From: Gp7-AA10 sp035516895
GTDB taxonomy: Bacteria; Acidobacteriota; Thermoanaerobaculia; Gp7-AA8
Assembly (NCBI GenBank): GCA_035516895.1
Contig: DATIZY010000113.1
Location: 1-10,415 of the forward strand
Length of the DNA: 10,415 bases
Direction: 5' to 3'
The translations under genes and the position numbers were made by a program. Under the pieces are notes generated by a model that searched no databases, had not been told where the DNA came from, and was given only the letters and a program-made list of their open reading frames with translations. Of this stretch, positions 1 to 5,231 are shown piece after piece (positions within the stretch are counted from its first letter, which is position 1; the number at the start of each line of letters is the position of its first letter).

Positions 1-617
1 TACCCTCGTTCCTTCGCCAGGGGAAACAGATCGGTTGCCGGCGCCTGGTTCAGCACGTTGTAGAGCACCTGGAGCGCGTGCGCCCATCCACGCTGCACGA
101 TCTCGATGCCCTCTTCGGGCGTCGAAATCGAAACGCCCCAGAAGCGAATCTTTCCCGCGTCCTGCAGCCGGTCCATCGCTTCCTGGATTTCCTCGCGGCG
201 CAACTCCTCGATCGTCGGGTTGTGGACCTGGTAGAGATCGACGTAGTCGCTGCGGAGGCGTTTGAGCGATCCGTCGACGGCGTGGAAGATATGCTGGCGC
301 GAGAAGTCTTTTTTCAGCGCGCCGCTCGCCGTGCGGACGACGCCGACCTTCGTCGCGATCACGACCTCCTGCCGGTGGCGCGAGAGCACGATGCCGAGGA
401 GCGATTCGCTGCGGCCGAAGCCGTAGGAATCGGCGGTGTCGTAGAACGTGACGCCGAGATCGCGCGCGCGGCGGATGGCGGCGAGGGAGTCGTCGTCGGA
501 CGTGCGACCCCAGCCAAGGGGCGCGCCGGATGCTTCGATCGCGCCGCCGATCGCCCATCCGCCGAAGCCGATGGCGCTGACCCGAATCCCCGTTTTTCCG
601 AGCTCGCGATACTCCAT
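1..617 (-). CDS. Aldo/keto reductase, N-terminal part (cut by window edge)
   Basis: NADPH-dependent oxidoreductase of the aldo/keto reductase family, acting on an aldehyde or ketone in the cytoplasm; the substrate cannot be told from sequence. I translated 205 residues from an ATG at 617; the reading frame is still open at base 1, so roughly the last third of a usual 310-330 residue protein is missing. The start MEYRELGKTGIRVSAIGFGG is the classic first strand of the family. The full catalytic tetrad is visible: Asp60 (FYDTAD), Tyr65 (SYGFGRSE), Lys90 (ATKVG) and His132 (LYQVHNP). The following segment GKIRFWGVS (from about residue 152) fits the next conserved barrel strand. No good Shine-Dalgarno precedes the ATG. 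It lies 111 bp downstream of serA on the same strand and could be read with it, but the spacer contains a large inverted repeat, so it may be a separate unit. Family sure, specific role unknown. Confidence 0.9.
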   Translation of the reverse strand, partial: MEYRELGKTGIRVSAIGFGGWAIGGAIEASGAPLGWGRTSDDDSLAAIRRARDLGVTFYDTADSYGFGRSESLLGIVLSRHRQEVVIATKVGVVRTASGALKKDFSRQHIFHAVDGSLKRLRSDYVDLYQVHNPTIEELRREEIQEAMDRLQDAGKIRFWGVSISTPEEGIEIVQRGWAHALQVLYNVLNQAPATDLFPLAKERG

Positions 618-630
618 GCGGTCAGGTCTT

Positions 631-717
631 CGTTCTTCGGTTTTCTACGAAGGGCAGATTTTCAATGCTCATTTTGACCAATGTCGGAATCCACGACCAG
701 TAGAAAAACGAAGAACG
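631..717. repeat. 18-bp inverted repeat with 51-nt spacer
   Basis: Left arm 631-648 (CGTTCTTCGGTTTTCTAC) and right arm 700-717 (GTAGAAAAACGAAGAACG) are reverse complements at 17 of 18 positions; the only mismatch is 640 with 708. The spacer 649-699 is AT-richer than the surroundings. It fills most of the gap between the serA stop (729) and the aldo/keto reductase start (617). As RNA from the minus strand it would fold into a long stem whose second arm ends 13 nt before the reductase ATG. No run of T follows the second arm, so it is not a standard intrinsic terminator. It could be a regulatory hairpin, a two-site operator or the remnant of a small terminal-inverted-repeat element; no target duplication is visible at the edges. 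Confidence 0.7.
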
Positions 718-728
718 CCCCGACGCCC

Positions 729-2315
729 TCACAGGCGGACCTGTTTGACTTCCTCCATCTCCTTGAACGAGCGGAGAAACTGCAGCGTCGGGGGATCGAG
801 CGCCGAGTCGACGGTGATGATCGCCATCGCTTTTCCGCCGCTCGCCTTGCGCGCCAGGTTGTATTCGGCGATGTTGATCTCGCGATCGCCCAACAGCGTT
901 CCGACTTTTCCGACGACGCCCGGCACGTCTTTGTTGATGACGTACAGCAGGTTCCCTTCGGGTTTGAACTCGACGCGGAAGTGATTCACGGAAACGATCC
1001 GCTGGTTCTTTTCGCTGAAAAGAGTCGCCGAGACGCACATCTCCTCGCGGTCCGAGGACGCGCGGACCGTGATCAGGTTGTTGTAGTCGCGCGGCGTCGG
1101 ATGCGTCGTGGCGCTGATCGCGATGCCGCGGTTCTGCGCCACCTGTTCGGCGTTCACGAAATTGACGGACTCCGCGAGCCGCGGCGTGAGCAGGCCTTTG
1201 AGCGAGGCGACGGAGAGAATCTTCAGAAACCGCTCGTCGATCCCCCACAACTCCACCTCGGCGCGCGTGATGGGCGCACTCATGATCTGCGAAGTGAACA
1301 GACCGACGCGCTCGGCGAGATCGATCAGCGGCGCGGCGTCGGCGTCAGCGAGTCCCTCGAACGGCAGGTTCACGGCGGAGACGAAAATCGATCCGCGCAA
1401 GGCATCGACGACCATCTCCGACGTTTGGACGGCGACACGGTCCTGCGCCTCGATCGTGTTCGCGCCGATGTGCGGAGAAAGGATCACGTGATTTGATTTC
1501 AATAATGGATGATCTTTTCCGGGCGGCTCCTCGACATAGACATCGATCGCGGCACCAGCAACTTTGCCGCTCGCGAGCGCCTCGGCGAGCGCCTTCTCCT
1601 GCCAGATTCCACCGCGTGCGATGTTGAGCGCAATGACGCCGTCCTTCATCTTCGCGATCTGCTCCGGCCCGAGCATGCCGCGCGTCTCGTCGGTCAGCGG
1701 CGTGTGGACGGTGATCACGTCTGCTTGCGCGAGGAGGTCGTCGAGATCTTTCATGTGCTCGGAGCCGACCTTTTCGAAGACCGTCGACGCGATGTAGGGG
1801 TCATACGCGATGACGTGCATCCCGAACGCCTTCGCGCGCGCCGTCACCCGCGTGCCGATGCGGCCGAGACCGATGATGCCGAGGGTTTTGCCGGAGAGCT
1901 CGAAGCCCATGAATTTTGATCGGTTCCACTCGCCGCGCTTCACGCTCGAGTCGGCGGCGGGGATGTTGCGACAGAGCGCGAGCAGCATCGCCATCGTGTG
2001 TTCCGTCGCGGAGAGGATGTTCGCGGTCGGGGCGTTGATGACCAGGATTCCGCGCTCGGTGCACGCGTCGACGTCGACGTTGTCGAGCCCCACGCCTGCC
2101 CGCCCGACGATGCGAAGCCGCGTGCCGGCATTCACGAGCTCGCGAGTGACCGCGGTGCCGCTGCGCGTGATGAGCGCATCGGATTCTCTGACGGCCGCGA
2201 GCAGCTCGGCGCCTTTCAGGCCCGGGCGGTAGTCGAGCTCGACGTCGGATGCCGCGCGCAAAATCGCGAGGCCGGATTCGGCGAGCGAGTCGGTGACCAG
2301 GACTTTTTGAGTCAT
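729..2315 (-). CDS. serA: D-3-phosphoglycerate dehydrogenase with ACT domain
   Basis: Oxidises 3-phosphoglycerate to 3-phosphohydroxypyruvate with NAD, the first step of serine synthesis, in the cytoplasm. The 528 residues match the long PGDH class: N-terminal substrate half (about 1-100), Rossmann NAD domain (about 101-290), a return substrate segment, an intervening domain (about 315-450) and a C-terminal ACT domain (about 455-528, with INKDVPGVVGKVG and NIAEYNLAR) that in relatives binds serine for feedback control. Visible residues are the dinucleotide loop G149-L-G151-R-I-G154, Asp172 for NAD, and catalytic Arg234, Glu263 and His282. The loop after Arg234 reads ARGGIWQE rather than the usual ARGGIVDE-like form. 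The ATG at 2315 is preceded by GAGGGG at 5-nt spacing, contributed by the end of the palindromic repeat upstream. The aminotransferase lies 97 bp upstream on the same strand. Assignment is very secure. Confidence 0.97.
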   Translation of the reverse strand: MTQKVLVTDSLAESGLAILRAASDVELDYRPGLKGAELLAAVRESDALITRSGTAVTRELVNAGTRLRIVGRAGVGLDNVDVDACTERGILVINAPTANILSATEHTMAMLLALCRNIPAADSSVKRGEWNRSKFMGFELSGKTLGIIGLGRIGTRVTARAKAFGMHVIAYDPYIASTVFEKVGSEHMKDLDDLLAQADVITVHTPLTDETRGMLGPEQIAKMKDGVIALNIARGGIWQEKALAEALASGKVAGAAIDVYVEEPPGKDHPLLKSNHVILSPHIGANTIEAQDRVAVQTSEMVVDALRGSIFVSAVNLPFEGLADADAAPLIDLAERVGLFTSQIMSAPITRAEVELWGIDERFLKILSVASLKGLLTPRLAESVNFVNAEQVAQNRGIAISATTHPTPRDYNNLITVRASSDREEMCVSATLFSEKNQRIVSVNHFRVEFKPEGNLLYVINKDVPGVVGKVGTLLGDREINIAEYNLARKASGGKAMAIITVDSALDPPTLQFLRSFKEMEEVKQVRL

Positions 2316-2408
2316 CGCCGCCCCTCACCCGGCCCTTCGGGCACTCGCGGGCGGGCGCGCCTTCTCCCTCGGAAGAAGGTGCCGCGAAGCGGCGGATGAG
2401 GGGCCGCG
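2316..2408. repeat. Three-armed palindromic intergenic repeat
   Basis: Nearly the whole gap between the aminotransferase stop and the serA start is one foldable element. The outer arms 2316-2331 and 2393-2408 pair at 14 of 16 positions, including CCCCTCA with TGAGGGG. Inside lie three hairpins: 2332-2335 with 2339-2342 (GCCC, loop TTC, GGGC); 2360-2365 with 2374-2379 (CCTTCT/AGAAGG, extendable by two pairs past one mismatch); and 2381-2385 with 2389-2393 (GCCGC, loop GAA, GCGGC), which shares one base with the outer arm. The wording (CCCCTCACCCGGCC..., GGAAGAAGGTGCCGCGAAG..., GGATGAGGGG) resembles dispersed palindromic repeats known from intergenic spaces of GC-rich bacteria. Only one copy is present here, so its being a genome-wide repeat is inference. 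It encodes no protein. Confidence 0.75.
2321..2326 (-). promoter_or_regulatory. serA ribosome binding site inside a palindromic arm
   Basis: On the minus strand GAGGGG lies 5 nt before the serA ATG (2315). The same bases are part of the outer stem of the palindromic element and are perfectly complementary to 2398-2403 upstream in the transcript. In a folded leader the site would be paired, so ribosome access could depend on whether the stem forms. The sequence match is direct; the regulatory consequence is inference. Confidence 0.55.
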
Positions 2409-2412
2409 CGCG

Positions 2413-3486
2413 TCATGCTCGTGCCACCTCATTCAACTCGTCGAGCATCTCCTCGAGCGCGTCGAGCGGAATATCGCCCATGTGGCCGATGCGAAACGTC
2501 GTCGCCTTCCATTCGCCATACCCGCCGCCGAGGGTGTAGCCGCGGTTCTTCATCTCCGATCGGACCAGCTCCGGATCCTTGACGGGCGCGAGCGCGCTCA
2601 CCGTCGGCGACGCGTAATCGGGATCGGCCGCGAGCTTCGCGAACGTCGAGGTCCGCCGAAGGGTCAGATCGCGCATCGTGATGTGCCGCTCGAATCGCGC
2701 TTCGAGCGTTTCGCGTCGCAGAATCGCGTCGAGCTGCGCTGCGAGCGCGTAGAAATGCGGGATCGACGGCGTGGTCGGCACGCTGTCGCCGTCCGCATCT
2801 TTCTTGTAGCGGAGAAAATCGAAATACGTGCCGCGATACGGCAGCTTTGCGGCGCGATCGAGCGCGCGCTGCGAAACGGCGAACACCGTGATGCCCGGCG
2901 GCAGCGCAATCCCCTTCTGCACGCTCGCAAAGCAGACGTCGAGTCCCCATTCATCGAACTTGACCGGAATGCCGCCGAGCGATGAGACGGCGTCGACGAT
3001 CACGAGCGTGTCGCTCGAGTTCTCGCGCACGACCTTCGCCAGCGCGGCAATGTCGTTGGTGACGCCGGTCGACGTCTCGTTGTGCGTGAGCGTCACCGCG
3101 TCGTAGTGCGCGCGCCGGCCTGAGAGATGATCCTCGAGGGCATCGGGATCGACGGCCGTTCCCCACGGAGTCGTCAGGCGATCGACTTCGAGCCCCATGC
3201 TCTCCGCGATTCCGGCGAAGCGCTCCGAGAACGCGCCGCACGACGTGACGAGCACGCGCCGCGGTACGCAGTTCACGAGCGACGCCTGCATCAGGCCGGT
3301 GCCGGAGCATGTCGCGACGAACGTGTCCTGAGTTGTGGCGAACAGCACCTTCAAGTCGTTCGCGATCGCGCGGAAGAGCCGTTTGAACTCCGCGCTGCGG
3401 TGGCCGATCATCGGCCGCGTCATTTCCTCGAGGAGCTCCGGCCGAACCCATGTCGGTCCGGGCACAAAGAATTTGCAGTCGCTCAT
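2413..3486 (-). CDS. Class V aminotransferase, probable phosphoserine aminotransferase
   Basis: PLP-dependent transaminase of the alanine-glyoxylate/serine-pyruvate type (fold type I, class V), 357 residues, full length, cytoplasmic. Seen in order: FVPGPT (7-12), GHR (28-30), SGTG (61-64), HNETSTGV (135-142), Asp165 in IVDAVSSLGG for the PLP ring nitrogen, the Schiff-base Lys191 in SVQKGIALPPG, TPSIP (239-243) and the carboxylate-binding Arg332 in TTFRIGH. The ATG at 3486 overlaps the serB stop by four bases (ATGA) and has no good Shine-Dalgarno, so translation is probably coupled. Its place between serB and serA suggests that it converts 3-phosphohydroxypyruvate plus glutamate to 3-phosphoserine, filling the SerC step; related enzymes do this in some archaea and bacteria. 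The alternative is a true serine- or alanine-glyoxylate aminotransferase. Family certain; substrate inferred from neighbours. Confidence 0.92.
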   Translation of the reverse strand: MSDCKFFVPGPTWVRPELLEEMTRPMIGHRSAEFKRLFRAIANDLKVLFATTQDTFVATCSGTGLMQASLVNCVPRRVLVTSCGAFSERFAGIAESMGLEVDRLTTPWGTAVDPDALEDHLSGRRAHYDAVTLTHNETSTGVTNDIAALAKVVRENSSDTLVIVDAVSSLGGIPVKFDEWGLDVCFASVQKGIALPPGITVFAVSQRALDRAAKLPYRGTYFDFLRYKKDADGDSVPTTPSIPHFYALAAQLDAILRRETLEARFERHITMRDLTLRRTSTFAKLAADPDYASPTVSALAPVKDPELVRSEMKNRGYTLGGGYGEWKATTFRIGHMGDIPLDALEEMLDELNEVARA

Positions 3487-4109
3487 GACAACATCGCCGG
3501 CAATTCGCTCAAACTCGAGACGAATGCATCCGCATTCTCCCTGACCCGGGGCCGTGTGTGAACTCCTCCGAATCCGATGAAGAGATCGACCGCCGGTTTC
3601 GCCTGGAGATCGCTCGCTCCGTCGCCGATGAAGGCCGCCTTTCCTTTGCTGCGCGCCCGAATGTCGCGCACGACCACTTCCTTGCCGCCGCTACGTGTGA
3701 GCGGCGACGCGCGATCGAAATCGACGTACGCGCCGTCGTCGGAGAATCGCAGCCGCACGGCGTGCAATGCGACGCCGAGCTTCGCAGCGAGCGGCGTCAG
3801 TGCCTGTTCGATGCCTGCAGTCACGAGGTGGATGATGCAACCCGCTTCGCGCAACGCCGCGATCGTCTCCTCGGCGCCGGGGACGAGCGAGCTCAGATAC
3901 CGCTCCACGAGCGTGTCGATCATCACGCGCGTCGGACGGATGATTTCGAGACGACGACCGTACACCTCATCCAGCGGGACCTCGCCGTTCATAGCCGCCT
4001 CGGTCAGACGCACGATCTCTGGATTTCCGCCTGCGAGGACGTCGATTCCCTCGATCGTGACCAGTGTGGAATCGACGTCGAAAAAGATCAGCCGGTACTT
4101 CGGATTCAA
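3483..4109 (-). CDS. serB: Phosphoserine phosphatase, HAD superfamily
   Basis: Removes phosphate from L-3-phosphoserine, the last step of serine synthesis. From a TTG at 4109 it has 208 residues, the usual length for single-domain enzymes. HAD motifs: FFDVDSTL with nucleophile Asp11 and acid Asp13, Glu20 in EGIDVLA, motif II LVTAG with Thr97, Lys143 in SGGKEVV, and FIGDGASDLQA with Asp163 and Asp167, followed by LFIGFGG (176-182). From memory, EGID, IRPTR, the GDGASD block and FIGFGG strongly resemble the human-type enzyme PSPH; motif II there is SGG, here TAG. The frame extends upstream to 4301, but that part is an arginine-rich read-through of the neighbouring gene. I chose TTG because it overlaps that gene's stop (TTGA) and is preceded by GGAG (4117-4120) at 7-nt spacing. 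The 3' end overlaps the aminotransferase by 4 nt. Confidence 0.93.
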   Translation of the reverse strand: MNPKYRLIFFDVDSTLVTIEGIDVLAGGNPEIVRLTEAAMNGEVPLDEVYGRRLEIIRPTRVMIDTLVERYLSSLVPGAEETIAALREAGCIIHLVTAGIEQALTPLAAKLGVALHAVRLRFSDDGAYVDFDRASPLTRSGGKEVVVRDIRARSKGKAAFIGDGASDLQAKPAVDLFIGFGGVHTRPRVRENADAFVSSLSELPAMLS

Positions 4110-4771
4110 GCACTCGCTCCGTTTCGGACGATCTCCACGAGGTCGGCCAAACGGTCGAGATAGTGATCGGGTCCGGCGGCTCTGAGCTCGTTCGAAGAAG
4201 ACGATCCGGTCGCCACCACCGCCACGGCGATGCCGCTGTTGTGCGCGGCTTCGATGTCGATCGGCATGTCGCCGACGAACAGCGCTTCGTCGGGCGAGCA
4301 ACGCGTCGCCTCGAGCGTGTGCAGAACGTGCTGCCGCGCCGGCTTGCGCGCTCCGGCGAGATCCGGACCGACGATGGCCCGGAAAAACGAGGCGAGGCCA
4401 AGGAATTCGAGGATTTTGCGGGAGAAAGCGGTGGGCTTGTTTGTGCAGACCGCCATCGCCACATCGAGGTGCGACAGCGCGGAGAGCGTCGCTTCCACGT
4501 CAGCGAGGACGTGCGACTGCTCGCAGCAGATCTCGTCGTAGCGCGCTTCGAAAGCGCCGCTCGCGGTGTCGGGAACTTCGCCATCGAACGCGCGCTGCAG
4601 CAGCTTCTCGAGCCCGTCACCGACCAGCGCGCGGATCTCGCCGGCCGTGAGCTCGTCGAAGCCGTGCTGGCGGAGCGCGAAATTCACGGCGTCCGCAAGC
4701 GCGGCATACGAGTCGACGAGCGTGCCGTCGAGATCGAACAGCACGGCGCGATATCGAAGAGGCTGCCCCAT
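4106..4771 (-). CDS. HAD-family phosphatase, phosphoglycolate phosphatase-like
   Basis: Small-molecule phosphohydrolase of the haloacid dehalogenase superfamily, Gph/PGMB type, 221 residues from ATG 4771. Motif I is LFDLDGTLVDS (Asp13 nucleophile, Asp15 acid), followed by a helical cap (about 20-90). Motif II is CTNKP (Thr110), the motif III lysine is Lys143 in ARKPA, and motif IV is FVGDMPIDIEAA (Asp168, Asp172). This pattern is best known from phosphoglycolate phosphatase, which clears 2-phosphoglycolate, but substrates vary widely and cannot be read from sequence. The ATG overlaps the upstream mobB stop by one base (TGATG); a TTG three bases earlier would give 222 residues. There is no clear Shine-Dalgarno, so coupling to mobB is likely. 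Its own stop overlaps the serB start. Sitting before serB, it could alternatively serve serine or one-carbon metabolism. Family firm, substrate uncertain. Confidence 0.87.
   Translation of the reverse strand: MGQPLRYRAVLFDLDGTLVDSYAALADAVNFALRQHGFDELTAGEIRALVGDGLEKLLQRAFDGEVPDTASGAFEARYDEICCEQSHVLADVEATLSALSHLDVAMAVCTNKPTAFSRKILEFLGLASFFRAIVGPDLAGARKPARQHVLHTLEATRCSPDEALFVGDMPIDIEAAHNSGIAVAVVATGSSSSNELRAAGPDHYLDRLADLVEIVRNGASA
4117..4120 (-). promoter_or_regulatory. serB ribosome binding site (GGAG)
   Basis: GGAG on the minus strand, 7 nt before the TTG at 4109. It lies inside the end of the preceding phosphatase gene and decides the serB start, because the longer upstream frame has no comparable site and no HAD-like sequence. 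Confidence 0.6.
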
Positions 4772-5163
4772 CAACGTGAGGGCCAGATTCTACTCAGAAT
4801 CCCGAGGGCCTCTTCGAAATCAAGCGAACTGATGTGAGGCCAGCCGGCGAACTCCTTGAAACCTTCGACGAAGACGATGTCCGCATCGATCTGCGCGAGC
4901 AAATCCTCCGGCGATGCGAAGGTGATTCGCCGCGTTGCCTCGTGCGTGAAGACCACCGCGTCGGCGTCCCCGGCCATGAACACAGGTGCGGCGCCCGCGC
5001 GCTCGAACTTGAACGTGTCGCCGCGGCGCTCCTCGTTGAGCGGATGGTGGGTGTGCTTGATCGCCGCGACGCGCTCGCCGTGCGCGACGAAGTGCCGGAT
5101 CAGCGAAACGATGAGCGTCGTCTTACCCGAACCGGAGGGACCGATGAACGCGGCGATGCGCAC
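4771..5163 (-). CDS. mobB: Molybdopterin-guanine dinucleotide biosynthesis protein B-like GTPase
   Basis: Small P-loop GTP-binding protein of 130 residues, thought in this family to assist attachment of GMP to molybdopterin in maturation of bis-MGD molybdoenzymes. It opens with RIAAFIGPSGSGKTTL, a Walker A loop with Lys14, followed by the family signatures IKHTHH (35-40), DTFKFERAGA (49-58) and ADIVFVEGFK (94-103). The length is somewhat short compared with the roughly 160-175 residues of enterobacterial MobB, mainly at the C-terminus. The start is GTG at 5163; there is no Shine-Dalgarno, but TAAACT lies 6 nt upstream, which would suit a leaderless message. No other molybdenum cofactor gene is in the window. 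It is the first gene of the minus-strand run and overlaps the next start (TGATG), so it is probably co-transcribed with the serine genes. Confidence 0.9.
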   Translation of the reverse strand: MRIAAFIGPSGSGKTTLIVSLIRHFVAHGERVAAIKHTHHPLNEERRGDTFKFERAGAAPVFMAGDADAVVFTHEATRRITFASPEDLLAQIDADIVFVEGFKEFAGWPHISSLDFEEALGILSRIWPSR

Positions 5164-5231
5164 GCGCGAAGTTTAGAACGCGGCGGCGCATGAATATTTC
5201 TTTTCTGTGACTTGCCCGGGAGCACGCGAAG
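5164..5231. promoter_or_regulatory. Divergent spacer with AT-rich tract and promoter-like boxes
   Basis: This 68-bp gap separates the minus-strand run from the plus-strand VWA gene, so both promoters should be in or near it. The stretch 5190-5210 (TGAATATTTCTTTTCTGTGAC) is unusually AT-rich for this window. On the minus strand, TAAACT (5175-5170) lies 6 nt before the mobB GTG and could be a -10 box. On the plus strand, TTTAGA (5172-5177) and TATTTC (5195-5200), 17 nt apart, are a weak -35/-10 candidate. No operator palindrome was found. The boxes are suggestions only. Confidence 0.35.
5218..5222 (+). promoter_or_regulatory. Ribosome binding site for the VWA gene (GGGAG)
   Basis: GGGAG lies 9 nt before the GTG at 5232. 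The competing ATG at 5256 has no Shine-Dalgarno-like sequence within 20 nt, so this site favours the GTG start. Confidence 0.5.

Noticed and set aside
622..672. 16-codon minus-strand open frame just before the aldo/keto reductase start
   Set aside because: It ends 4 nt before the reductase ATG and could be a leader peptide, but it has no Shine-Dalgarno, no codon run suggesting attenuation, and it overlaps the inverted-repeat arm. Too weak to call.
681..1496. 271-residue open frame on the plus strand, antisense to serA
   Set aside because: Low-complexity Arg/Asp-rich translation without motifs; serA on the other strand is unambiguous.
4110..4301. N-terminal extension of serB to an upstream start at 4301
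   Set aside because: The extra 64 residues are an Arg-rich out-of-frame reading of the neighbouring phosphatase gene; the TTG at 4109 has a GGAG site and places the HAD motif at the usual distance.
729..4771. Reading the phosphatase, aminotransferase and dehydrogenase genes as a glycolate/photorespiratory salvage set
   Set aside because: A phosphoglycolate phosphatase, serine-glyoxylate aminotransferase and hydroxypyruvate reductase would fit, but the dehydrogenase is a long ACT-containing PGDH and a clear phosphoserine phosphatase is present, so serine synthesis explains the set better.
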